Source: Planctomycetales bacterium
GTDB lineage: Bacteria > Planctomycetota > Planctomycetia > Isosphaerales > Isosphaeraceae
DNA length: 64,000 nucleotides
Assembly (NCBI GenBank): GCA_027451885.1
Contig: DAIDHX010000015.1
Span: forward strand, 1-64,000
Direction of reading: 5' to 3'
Every line of letters starts with the position of its first letter. Position 1 is the first letter of the stretch. The position numbers and the translations under genes are program-made. The notes beneath the pieces were generated by a model, which made no database searches, was not told where the DNA came from, and was given only the letters and a program-made list of their open reading frames with translations. Below are positions 1 to 7,876 of the stretch, piece after piece.

Positions 1-602
1 GCGGCATCGCGAGTTCGAAGCAGCCCTTTGCACGCCGGCGCCCCTCAAGGGTTCACTTGCGATACGAAACTTATCTCGTCTCGTAAAAATTGGCTGACGA
101 ATACAATCGACCAAATTGTCAAGGAGCATCCGACCTGGGCCTGCCCACGGACGATGCCGGAGTCAAGGCGAGGTCGGGATCAGCTTGTCGAACCCACCGA
201 CGCTGTCGGCCGGATCAAACCGCCTTGGCGATTCGTTCCGGCCGCTTGTGACGTCGTTTGATCGTCAAGGCAAGGGTTATCCTACCGTGCCTCCGCCGAA
301 CGTCAACACCCCACCACCAAAAAATCTCGGAATCCTGGTTTCACCTCGCCCATGTGGATGGACGGCTCAGTCCACTAAATTGCCTAACTTTTGCATCTCC
401 CATTAGATCGAGTCTGCGGAATGGTTGTTCCTGGGCGAGGGGAATCGAGCTTTTACCGGGCGGGAGGCATTTTGCTGTTTGGCTTTCCGTCGAAAGCGCG
501 CGTAGAATGGGACGAGATGCAAATGAGCGTCTACCCCGGGAGCTGGACGTACACTCGGGCATTTTTAAATCAAGGCGGATGAAATCTCGGGAGACGTGCT
601 CC
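1..602. other. No recognisable gene
   Basis: Short overlapping open frames occur on both strands, but none has a convincing ribosome-binding site, domain or low-bias composition typical of a gene. The last 50 bases carry the Shine-Dalgarno sequence of the next gene (GGGAG about nine bases before its ATG). I see no repeat, tRNA or attachment-like site here. It may be the upstream part of the accessory module that follows. Confidence 0.5.
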
Positions 603-944
603 ATGGCTGTCGCCCTGACGCAATCCACTGCCGACGATTGGGTGAAAACCGTCCTGTTCGATCGGGGATACCTCTCGCTGATCCGTGGCGAGGCGATCAA
701 GATCTATCTGGCGATCATTCAGGCCTGTGGCGGGGAGCCTGACCGAAGTGTCACAATCAGTCTGGCGCGGCTGGCGAAGCGAACGCAGCTTTCCACGCCG
801 ACCGTGATTGAAAGCCTGGCACGGCTGGAAAAGCTAGGACTTGTCGTATCGACGACCCGGCACAAGGGCAAGGTGAGCACCTACTACGTATCTGCGCCGC
901 CGCCTCGCGCGGCGGTTGCCGAAGTGAAAAGCTCTGTCGGCTAA
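603..944 (+). CDS. Winged helix-turn-helix protein
   Basis: A 113-residue protein that is almost entirely a winged-helix domain. The segment REGEAIKIYLAIIQ is followed by a helix pair around TISLARLAKRTQLSTPTVIE and a wing-like GLVVSTTRHKGKVSTYYV. This layout is usual for the HTH_36/MarR-like DNA-binding domains of replication initiators and transcription regulators. The open frame extends upstream to 258, but the ATG at 603 has a GGGAG box and is where similarity-bearing sequence starts. The next gene carries a related domain at its N-terminus (compare GEAIKIYLAI with GSAVKVYLVL), so the two look like paralogues. Function is probably DNA binding; the target is unknown. Confidence 0.7.
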   Translation: MAVALTQSTADDWVKTVLFDRGYLSLIRGEAIKIYLAIIQACGGEPDRSVTISLARLAKRTQLSTPTVIESLARLEKLGLVVSTTRHKGKVSTYYVSAPPPRAAVAEVKSSVG

Positions 945-1085
945 CCAGCCGGAGACCCGGCTGCTGGTCGTTCTGCGCTCGACCTGACGGTCTGTTTTGA
1001 GCTGGTGAGTGCCGGGCTCGGCTTTCGCTCTCGCCCTTGATGCTACCAAGGCATCTCTTCTCTCCCTTGCGATTCACCGAGGACC

Positions 1086-2117
1086 ATGAGCTCGTACTTT
1101 TTCCGCGTGGAGCATGACCTCCTTCGATCCGAGGCCTTCAAGAGCCTGGGAGGTTCCGCGGTCAAAGTTTACCTGGTGCTTGGCCTTTACTCGGACTTTG
1201 GGACGGACTGGGCTTATCCCAGCGTTCGAACGATCGCCCGCCAGGCTGGGCTGAGCCGGCAAACTGTCCTCACCGCGATCGATCAACTGGTCGAGGCCGG
1301 GTTACTGGCAACCACCAAGTCGGTCGGCCGATCGACGGCCTATCGCCTGATGCGTCCAGCTCCCGCACGCCCGCCAAGAACGAGCCAGTCCAGGAAAACG
1401 ACGGGGAACCCGGCTACCGATCCAATTTCTTTCCTGGTTAGTGAGAATACCGGTCAAAAATCTTTAGTGGATGACCAGGATTCTGGTCCAGAAGCTGGAC
1501 CACTGGCGGTCCAGAACGCGCGTGCCTCTGGCCTCGGCAGTGGGCCTAAACGAGAAACATCTCCTCGAGAAAACACGACAACCTCGATCCCACTTGCGGG
1601 AACTCCCTTTCGTGTCACGGCGACAGGGCTTGAAGCTGCTGTGTCGGATTTGCAAGAAGTGTTTCGGACACTGGGGATCACCGAGAGAATCGCTTCCCAA
1701 CTTCTGGAGCGATACCGGGAGCCTGATCTCGCGCGGATTCTCCTGAATGCACTCTATCTGCGCGAGCAGGGCAAACTACGTAACGGCGCGGGGTATGTCC
1801 GAACTGCCATGGAAGAGGGGTACGATCTCCTGCCCCAGGTCGCCAGTCGTCTGGAAAGTCGTCGTCGAGAATTGCTCGCGATTCAGGAACAGACCCGCAT
1901 GGCGCTGGAGCGCGCACGCGCTCAACAACTTCAGGAAGAAGAACAAACAGCGATCCAATATGTCCTCGAGCGACTCCGTCCAGAAGAGCTGGAAGAGCTC
2001 GTCGAGCAGGCACTCAAGACGCTGCCAGATGGAATCGCTCGTCGGAATCCCACGCTGTCCAATCCCTTCGTTCGTGCCAAGGTATACGAACTAGCGTGCG
2101 GCGAGCCTTCAGCCTAA
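1086..2117 (+). CDS. Helix-turn-helix protein, replication-initiator-like
   Basis: A 343-residue protein. Residues ~1-90 form a winged-helix domain of HTH_36 type, with the recognition region near AYPSVRTIARQAGLSRQTVL and a wing ending STAYRLMRP. A Ser/Thr/Pro-rich linker (~95-190) follows, then an alpha-helical, Arg/Glu-rich C-terminal part (~200-343) with charged heptad-like stretches. HTH_36 proteins are common in plasmids, phages and integrative elements, where they act in replication or regulation. The ATG follows an ACCGAGGACC stretch. The 141-base gap from the upstream paralogue and the ParB-methyltransferase fusion downstream suggest one accessory module. Exact role is not known. Confidence 0.7.
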   Translation: MSSYFFRVEHDLLRSEAFKSLGGSAVKVYLVLGLYSDFGTDWAYPSVRTIARQAGLSRQTVLTAIDQLVEAGLLATTKSVGRSTAYRLMRPAPARPPRTSQSRKTTGNPATDPISFLVSENTGQKSLVDDQDSGPEAGPLAVQNARASGLGSGPKRETSPRENTTTSIPLAGTPFRVTATGLEAAVSDLQEVFRTLGITERIASQLLERYREPDLARILLNALYLREQGKLRNGAGYVRTAMEEGYDLLPQVASRLESRRRELLAIQEQTRMALERARAQQLQEEEQTAIQYVLERLRPEELEELVEQALKTLPDGIARRNPTLSNPFVRAKVYELACGEPSA

Positions 2118-2167
2118 GTCCATGCTGCATTGAACCTTGAGTCATTCTCGCGGGACGAACTACGCCT

Positions 2168-2194
2168 GCCGTTTTGGCATCATGCCAGAACGGC
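2168..2194. terminator. Hairpin between convergent genes
   Basis: An 11-bp stem (GCCGTTTTGGC with GCCAGAACGGC, one G-T wobble) closes a five-base ATCAT loop. It lies between the stop codons of the converging helix-turn-helix gene and ParB-methyltransferase gene. No long T tract follows on either strand, so efficient intrinsic termination is not certain. Confidence 0.55.
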
Positions 2195-2237
2195 ATGATC
2201 ATTTGCGGGCATCGGTGCTGGTTTGCGAATTCGCAAG

Positions 2238-3701
2238 TCAACGGCTTTGCGAGAACAGGAGTTCGCCTTGTTTGGGGTCGACCCTCTGTTCCCCTTTTTG
2301 AAAGATAAGAAGGTCTCGGACCTGGCCCAGGAGGCGGCCTTCGAGACGCGCCCGTCGAACCTGCTGCGGCGTGTAATTGCTCGACATGGGACAACTGATT
2401 CGCCGCAGGGGAAGAAAGCCCGCGCGCACGCCGGCTTGATAGCCAAAAAAAGCGTGATCGAGGTATCCAAGTCCAGTGGGAAGATCCTTTTCGGTCTGGG
2501 GAGCAAGGAGAAGCGCAAAGTGGCCTCCCGTCTTCAGACGCAGGTACGCTGTAGCTGCGAGCTGGTGGAGAAAGCGAATCCAATCGGGTAATGAGCAGGT
2601 AGCCACACCACTTCCGTACTGGCTCGCGAGCATGGTGTGATAGGGAGGATCGCAGAAGATCAGGTCGCAGTCTTTCGTCTCGGCAGGCAGGCCATGGCGG
2701 ATATCATGTTGTTGAATATCGGGACGGGACGGATGAACGTCATACGCGAGACAGGTTCGCCCCATCGTCTCGCAGACGTCGATCGTCGTACCACCTCCAG
2801 CCATGGGATCGACCACCAGAGCGCCTGGGTTTGTGAAGTAGTGAAGCGCGTGGGCAACGATTCCAGGTGGGATCGAGCCGGGATAGGGGATGCCGAAGGC
2901 CCGATCGTGTCGAAACGCCCAGATGTCGTAAGGGGTCGGCCGAAAGCCCGCAGCGTAGCGAGTCCGTCGCCGTAAATCCTTGTACGCTGCGTGAATGGTT
3001 TTCGTCCCAGCGTCGAGTTCAGCAACAGCGCTTTGAGCCCGGACATCACCCTCGCATGCCTTTTTCCAGATCGTTCGTGCCTGTCGATAGCGGTCCTTTT
3101 GGCCCATGCCCAGGTATTGTGCTATCGCTGTGTCCGTTCTGCCTCTGCGGCCTTCACCCGGCCCTAACCCTGGATCCATGCCGGCGACCGCTTCATACCC
3201 GCTGGAGAAGTTTGCACTCGCCTCGCGTTCGTCGGAATTCCGACGAACGGGGAGATTGGTCGAATCGTTGCGCTCATGACCTAAGGCACTCATGCGTCTG
3301 CGCTTTGCAGCGCTCGACCAGAGGTCCTCAAGTGCGTCGGCTTCCCGCATGAGCTGGCTAAAGACCTTATTTCGCTGCTGGTTATACGCAATGACGAGTT
3401 CTTGAACGACCGTTCGCGAGCGCACTTCAAGGATCTGGCAGGGGATTGACTCCAAATTGAGCGTAAGTGCACAAGCATAACGTCGATGGCCCGAGACGAT
3501 CTCGTAAGCGGAGCCCGTTCCATGTTTGAGAACAACGAGCGGCACCAGGATGCCTTGTTCTCGGATACTCGCGAGTAGATCCGCGTTTTGATGTTGGGCG
3601 TTGCCGTAGATCGAAACGCTAAACGGATTGGGCTTGAGCCGTTGTGGAGGGATGGCCATGATGCGGCCCTGGACTGACTCGGCCGCGTGAGTAGATTTCA
3701 T
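2238..3701 (-). CDS. ParB-domain / DNA methyltransferase fusion
   Basis: A 487-residue two-part protein. Residues ~15-95 match the ParB/sulfiredoxin-type N-terminal domain, with LKPNPFS near the start and the GHRRYA motif (GxxR). The middle (~100-260) is charged and helical, like a ParB helix-turn-helix region. The C-terminal half is an S-adenosylmethionine-dependent DNA methyltransferase: motif I DPMAGGGTT, an acidic residue after the next strand (AYDVHPSR), and motif IV DLIFCDPPYHTM, the DPPY form of N6-adenine or N4-cytosine enzymes. Motif I precedes motif IV. Such fusions occur in phages, plasmids and integrated elements. No restriction endonuclease is adjacent, so an orphan methyltransferase role is more likely than restriction-modification. 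The ParB domain may be a nuclease or a CTP-binding module; this cannot be decided here. Confidence 0.85.
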   Translation of the reverse strand: MKSTHAAESVQGRIMAIPPQRLKPNPFSVSIYGNAQHQNADLLASIREQGILVPLVVLKHGTGSAYEIVSGHRRYACALTLNLESIPCQILEVRSRTVVQELVIAYNQQRNKVFSQLMREADALEDLWSSAAKRRRMSALGHERNDSTNLPVRRNSDEREASANFSSGYEAVAGMDPGLGPGEGRRGRTDTAIAQYLGMGQKDRYRQARTIWKKACEGDVRAQSAVAELDAGTKTIHAAYKDLRRRTRYAAGFRPTPYDIWAFRHDRAFGIPYPGSIPPGIVAHALHYFTNPGALVVDPMAGGGTTIDVCETMGRTCLAYDVHPSRPDIQQHDIRHGLPAETKDCDLIFCDPPYHTMLASQYGSGVATCSLPDWIRFLHQLAATAYLRLKTGGHFALLLAPQTEKDLPTGLGYLDHAFFGYQAGVRAGFLPLRRISCPMSSNYTPQQVRRARLEGRLLGQVRDLLIFQKGEQRVDPKQGELLFSQSR

Positions 3702-3870
3702 GGGGCGTCCTTCCCCGGTTTAAACTTGGCTGGAGAAACCAGGCGTTTGGGTAGCAGAGGCGCTTCAGCTTGTCCAGGCGAGTTGTGAGTCTGAGGATGG
3801 CATGGCGCAGTCGATCTGCAGACGCATTTGTCCCACGCTATGACGCTCCCAGGTTGGGCAAGGAGGCCCA

Positions 3871-4788
3871 ATGGCTGGTTCCTGGTCCGCGGAACCTCGT
3901 GCTCGCAGGTATGATCCTGGGCATCGCGCGCTGGGTTTCCCCCTTCATGCATTCGACCAGATAAGAGCGGCCGGTGAAGGAAACCGTCGATCTGAGAGCA
4001 TTTCGGTTGTGATCCCAGCTCACAACGAAGAGCAGAGCATGGGAGAGCTTCTGGGTGAAACAAACCAGGTGCTGAGTGAGATGCAGGCACTCCCAGGCTT
4101 CTGGGCCCTGGGCAATTACGAGATTATCGTGGTGAACGATGGTTCGAGCGATCGAACCCGAGAGTGCCTGAACGCGTTATCCGCCCGTTATAGCGCTCTG
4201 CGTGTGCTCGAACTTGAGGAACGTGCGGGGCAATCCGCTGCTCTTCTGACAGGTCTACGGGCTGCTTGTGGGGATTGGATTGCGACCCTGGATGCCGACG
4301 GGCAAAACGATCCGGCTGATCTGAAGCATCTCTGGTTAATGCGACCCGCTCGAGGCGCAGTACTGGGTTTTCGCAAGGATCGTCAGGATCCGTGGCTTCG
4401 GTGTGTGCTCGGTAGGCTGGCAAATTGCGTGCGAAACGTCGTCCTTGGTCAAAGCATTCGTGATACCGGCTGCTCGATGCGGCTCTTTCCTCGAGAAATT
4501 GCTCTGCTGTTACCGGCGTTTCGTGGGTTTCACCGGTTTCTCGGACCGCTACTGCTACGTGAAGGCTGTTCTCTTGTCCAGGTTCCGGTCCGACATCGGC
4601 CTCGTCGTTTCGGGAAGTCGCACTACAGTGTGTGGAACCGGTCGCTCAATGTGCTTATTGACCTGGCGGGCGTGGCATGGCTGATGCGCCGTCCAATCGC
4701 GACCTCTCCATTTCCGTCCATCGAATCAAAATCGCACGTTCAATTGACCACAGTTGGCTGGTCAGTGGGGTCCAGGTTTAAGCGGTAG
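3871..4788 (+). CDS. Family 2 glycosyltransferase
   Basis: A 305-residue GT-A fold glycosyltransferase of the dolichol/undecaprenyl-phosphate sugar synthase type. It shows VVIPAHNEE (~residue 46), IIVVNDGSSDRT (~88) and the metal/nucleotide-binding LDADGQNDP (~138), then DTGCSMRLF and the late basic motif FGKSHYS typical of this group. No transmembrane pair is evident at the C-terminus, so it probably works at the cytoplasmic membrane face. The start is supported by AAGGAGG four bases before the ATG, although conserved sequence begins only ~40 residues later. It lies 15 bases before a small lipid-A-synthase N-terminal-domain membrane protein. The two probably work together, transferring a sugar to a polyprenyl phosphate; the sugar is unknown. 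Confidence 0.85.
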   Translation: MAGSWSAEPRARRYDPGHRALGFPLHAFDQIRAAGEGNRRSESISVVIPAHNEEQSMGELLGETNQVLSEMQALPGFWALGNYEIIVVNDGSSDRTRECLNALSARYSALRVLELEERAGQSAALLTGLRAACGDWIATLDADGQNDPADLKHLWLMRPARGAVLGFRKDRQDPWLRCVLGRLANCVRNVVLGQSIRDTGCSMRLFPREIALLLPAFRGFHRFLGPLLLREGCSLVQVPVRHRPRRFGKSHYSVWNRSLNVLIDLAGVAWLMRRPIATSPFPSIESKSHVQLTTVGWSVGSRFKR

Positions 4789-4803
4789 CGCGGGGAGGGC
4801 CTG

Positions 4804-5103
4804 GTGTCGCATACTGTTTACTGGTTCACGCTTGGTTTTACCGGCCAGCTACTCTACAGCGCCCGTTTTGGGCTGCAATGGATTGCTTCAGAGCGAGCAC
4901 GAAAGTCAGTGGTTCCACGGGCATTTTGGTGGCTGAGTCTTGCGGGGGGGACCATCCTTTTCGTGTATGCCGTGGGACGGGGTGATCCTGTGATTGCTCT
5001 TGGGCAGGGCTTTGGCCTTGTCGTTTACGCTCGAAATCTATGGTTGCTAGGCAACGGCCAACGGCCAGTTGCGTCCATCATCAGCGCCGATCCTGTTTCC
5101 TGA
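4804..5103 (+). CDS. Lipid-A-disaccharide synthase N-terminal-domain membrane protein
   Basis: A 99-residue membrane protein with three hydrophobic segments. It matches the small LABN (lipid A biosynthesis N-terminal) family: YWFTLGFTGQLLYSARFGLQW, then SVVPRAFWWLSLAGG, then GFGLVVYARNLWL. The family resembles the membrane part sometimes fused to LpxB, but here it stands alone without a glycosyltransferase domain. The GTG start is supported by GGGGAGGG five bases upstream. In many bacteria this protein sits beside a GT2 enzyme, as here, and is thought to help present or flip a lipid-linked sugar. That role is inference. No lpx genes occur in the window. Confidence 0.85.
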   Translation: MSHTVYWFTLGFTGQLLYSARFGLQWIASERARKSVVPRAFWWLSLAGGTILFVYAVGRGDPVIALGQGFGLVVYARNLWLLGNGQRPVASIISADPVS

Positions 5104-5238
5104 GAGAGCAAAAATCCCAATCCTCGCCTCTGTTCGAGGGTGGGCGAGATGTGCTAGGCTACGCCAACCCTGGGTATGGAACCCACTCTGCCAAGAGAGG
5201 GAGGGCCTATGGAGAGGCAAGCGCGGAACCGCGCCAAG

Positions 5239-6075
5239 TCACTTGCGCTGATCAGGTCTTTCGCGAGAACTCAGGTCTTTCGCATCGCGGTTCCGGCCGA
5301 GGAGCTGGTCGACCGCCAGGCCGATGTCTTCGCCTCGCAACAACGATTCGCCGACCAAAATTGCAGCAACGCCCGCAGCTTCGAGCAACTCGACGTGGGT
5401 TCGCTTGCTAATGCCGCTCTCGCTGACGAGCAACGCCGTTCTGGGGATCTGAGCGCGGAGCTCGAGGGTGTGATCGAGCGTCGTGGTGAATGTCTTGAGA
5501 TCGCGGTTGTTGATACCGATCAAGCGTGCACCCGAATCAACAACCCGATTAAGATTCGTGGCGTCGTGGAATTCCACGAGTGCAGCCATGCCGAGCTCGG
5601 TAGCCAGGGCCTGGAACCGAGCAAGAGACTCGTTATCAAGAATCTCGGCGATCAGCAGAATGGCATCCGCGCCGGCTGCTCTGGCCTCAAAGATCTGGTA
5701 CTCATCAATAATGAAATCCTTGCGGAGAACTGGCAGCGAGACGTGCTGCCGTACCAGCCTCAGATTCTCGAGGGAGCCCTGGAAGTAGGGGGCGTCAGTG
5801 AGGACACTCAAGCAAGCAGCGCCATGATCTTCGTAGATATGTGCAATCGCAACAGGGTCGAAATCCTCTCGGATCACCCTGGCGGAGGGGCTGGCTTTTT
5901 TTACCTCGGCGATGAGTTTGATCGGCCCCGGCACAGCCAAAGCCGCGAAGAAATCGCGAGGGGGGGATGCCAGGCGAGCTTTCTCCATCAAGTCGAAAAG
6001 CGGCAACCGCAGCCGGGCCTCGGCGACTTCCACTCGTTTCGATTGTGTGATTTCACCCAGAATACCGTCTGTCAT
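5239..6075 (-). CDS. trpC: Indole-3-glycerol phosphate synthase
   Basis: A 278-residue TIM-barrel enzyme that closes the indole ring in tryptophan synthesis, converting CdRP to indole-3-glycerol phosphate with loss of CO2. Family motifs are clear: LIAEVKKASPSA (active-site Glu and Lys), PVLRKDFII (general-acid Lys), ALVEFHD (Glu), LIGINNRDL (Asn) and LLVSESGI (Glu, Ser phosphate site). The usual SPSKG is SPSAR here, a small departure. Length is typical for a monofunctional enzyme. ATG 6075 is preferred over 6090 because the conserved N-terminus begins MTDGILGEI and GAGG lies upstream. No other trp gene is adjacent, so the gene is dispersed, as is common in planctomycetes. Confidence 0.93.
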   Translation of the reverse strand: MTDGILGEITQSKRVEVAEARLRLPLFDLMEKARLASPPRDFFAALAVPGPIKLIAEVKKASPSARVIREDFDPVAIAHIYEDHGAACLSVLTDAPYFQGSLENLRLVRQHVSLPVLRKDFIIDEYQIFEARAAGADAILLIAEILDNESLARFQALATELGMAALVEFHDATNLNRVVDSGARLIGINNRDLKTFTTTLDHTLELRAQIPRTALLVSESGISKRTHVELLEAAGVAAILVGESLLRGEDIGLAVDQLLGRNRDAKDLSSRERPDQRK

Positions 6076-6497
6076 TCTCCGAAGCCTCACCCAGACCTGC
6101 GCGGCTCGTATCCACAGTCATTTCACGATAGCAATTCCATCTTATCCGAGGCTTACCCAGTCAAGGCAACCGAGCCCAGGCAGTCAATCGGGTGGGATTG
6201 TACGAGAGAATTGGGTTGTGTGGTCTCTGCCGAAAGCAGCGATTTTGTGAATCAAGCCACTTGTTCCCTAAAAAAGTGATTGATGGACGATTGACGTGCG
6301 GCGATGTTAAGCGATATCACCAGATGATGATCAGCAAACATAGCTCTATCACCTTGTCACAGCATGACTTTAGTCGCGGATCCAGTGCTTCCTATTTTGG
6401 ATGCGAGAACGCGTGCAGGGTTGAAAGAGGTGACTGGCTAGGAGAACGTCTCTAACGGCTCGACGAGATTTGCAGCAAGGAAGCAGGAGAGGAGCTC
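6076..6497. other. Divergent intergenic region
   Basis: This 422-base stretch separates trpC from the divergently read kinase gene and is more AT-rich than its neighbours. No gene is supported. It contains one sigma-70-like promoter candidate (6291-6320) and, at its right end, the Shine-Dalgarno GAGAGGAG of the kinase gene. Confidence 0.5.
6291..6320 (+). promoter_or_regulatory. Possible sigma-70 promoter
   Basis: TTGACG (6291-6296) is followed after 18 bases by TATCAC (6315-6320), a fair match to the -35 and -10 consensus. It would give a leader of about 170 bases before the kinase start at 6498. This is a pattern match only. Confidence 0.3.
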
Positions 6498-7766
6498 ATG
6501 ATGACGATCGTGCCGTGTCCAAACTCCGGGTGCCGATGCGTGTCCCGGCTGGCGGAAGATCCCCTGGGGCGAATTTTTCGGTGTCCACGATGTTCAGCCA
6601 AGTTACCGACGATTGCCTGTACGGCGGCGGATGCTGGGTGGACGAAGGTGAGCGCCGCACGAGCGGGGAATCGAGACCTGGTCAAGGTGTCGCGATCTCA
6701 GCTTTCTCATCATGCGCTGCTTGGCAGCGGTGAAGTTCGTGTGGGGGCATTGGGCTGGGAGTGGGAGGAAGACGAAGACAGCCAGTGCGGTGAATTCGCG
6801 GCTTCAGAGGACGCTTACGTCGCGGCACGATTTTCCGGCGCGAGCGGAGCCTACGTGGGCTTGAGCCAGTCAGATTCGGAGCTCCTCGCGCCTGGGTCGT
6901 CGATTCTGGGGACGCTCGGGCGTTTCCAACTCCTTGGCGTGCTGGGCGAGGGGCGTCACGCCAGGGTCTACCGGGCGTTTGATCCGCTCCTCGAGAGAAG
7001 CCTCGCACTGAAAGTAACCCGTCCTGAAGTGAAGGGGACACCGCGCGCGCTCGAGCGATTTCTGGGTGAGGCGAGGGCGCTTGCCCGACTACGGCATCCC
7101 CGGATCGTACCGATTTTTGAGGCGGGCCAGATGGGCGACGCCTACTACATCGCGATGGGACTCATTGAGGGGGAGAGCCTGGCTGATCGGCTGACGCAAG
7201 GTATTCCAACCCCGCATGAGGCGGCCACGATGGCAGTGGAGATCGCGGAGGCGCTGGGGTATGCCCACAGCCAGGGTGTTATCCATCGTGACATCAAGCC
7301 TGCGAACATCCGCCTGGATAGTCGTGGCTCAGCCCATGTAATGGATTTCAGCGTGGCGTATCGCACTGAATCCAGTGAGCTTGTGAGTTTACCGCCCGGA
7401 TCGATTGTGGGAACACCCGCCTATTTGGCCCCCGAGCAGGTTGAAAATAGCCAGCTCCAGGGCTCACCTGCCAGTGATCAATATAGCCTTGGGGCCGTGC
7501 TGTACGAGCTCCTGTGCGGTCGGCCCCCATTTTCTGGTCCACCGTCATATGTACTTTTCCATGCGGTTCACGTTGAACCACCCTCACCGCATCAGGTGTC
7601 CTCGAGTATTCCTTCTGCACTGGCTGCCATTTGTTTGAAGTCGTTGGCCAAGGAGCCAGAACGTCGCTACGGCGATTGTGTGGAGCTGGCTTCGGATCTG
7701 CGGCGCTGGCTTGAGGGTAAAACGCCGATCGCATCACGGCGGAGCTGGGCGCTTTCACGCGGCTAG
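6498..7766 (+). CDS. Serine/threonine protein kinase with N-terminal zinc ribbon
   Basis: A 422-residue soluble kinase. The first ~35 residues hold paired cysteines (C7, C12, C14 and RCPRC at 29-32) that look like a zinc ribbon. The kinase domain begins ~140 with LGVLGEGRHARVYRA, then LALKV (ATP Lys), the catalytic loop VIHRDIKPANI and APEQ. The usual DFG is DFS (~residue 284); the metal-binding Asp is kept but the Gly is lost. No transmembrane segment is visible, unlike many planctomycete kinases. GAGAGGAG upstream supports the start. Next downstream on the same strand, after 110 bases, is a HerA-type ATPase; a functional link is unproven. Confidence 0.88.
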   Translation: MMTIVPCPNSGCRCVSRLAEDPLGRIFRCPRCSAKLPTIACTAADAGWTKVSAARAGNRDLVKVSRSQLSHHALLGSGEVRVGALGWEWEEDEDSQCGEFAASEDAYVAARFSGASGAYVGLSQSDSELLAPGSSILGTLGRFQLLGVLGEGRHARVYRAFDPLLERSLALKVTRPEVKGTPRALERFLGEARALARLRHPRIVPIFEAGQMGDAYYIAMGLIEGESLADRLTQGIPTPHEAATMAVEIAEALGYAHSQGVIHRDIKPANIRLDSRGSAHVMDFSVAYRTESSELVSLPPGSIVGTPAYLAPEQVENSQLQGSPASDQYSLGAVLYELLCGRPPFSGPPSYVLFHAVHVEPPSPHQVSSSIPSALAAICLKSLAKEPERRYGDCVELASDLRRWLEGKTPIASRRSWALSRG

Positions 7767-7876
7767 GAGCGTTACAATACCTCGGCGGCCAATCAATGCC
7801 TGCCTGGCCAGGGATCGCCAGGTGAAAGGCTTTGGGAAAAGTCTGCGCTCACAAGGCGCTCGAGGTTCCAGGATCG

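Noticed and set aside
5176-6279. Long open frame opposite trpC
   Set aside because: It is the shadow of a clear trpC gene; it has no domain or ribosome-binding site.
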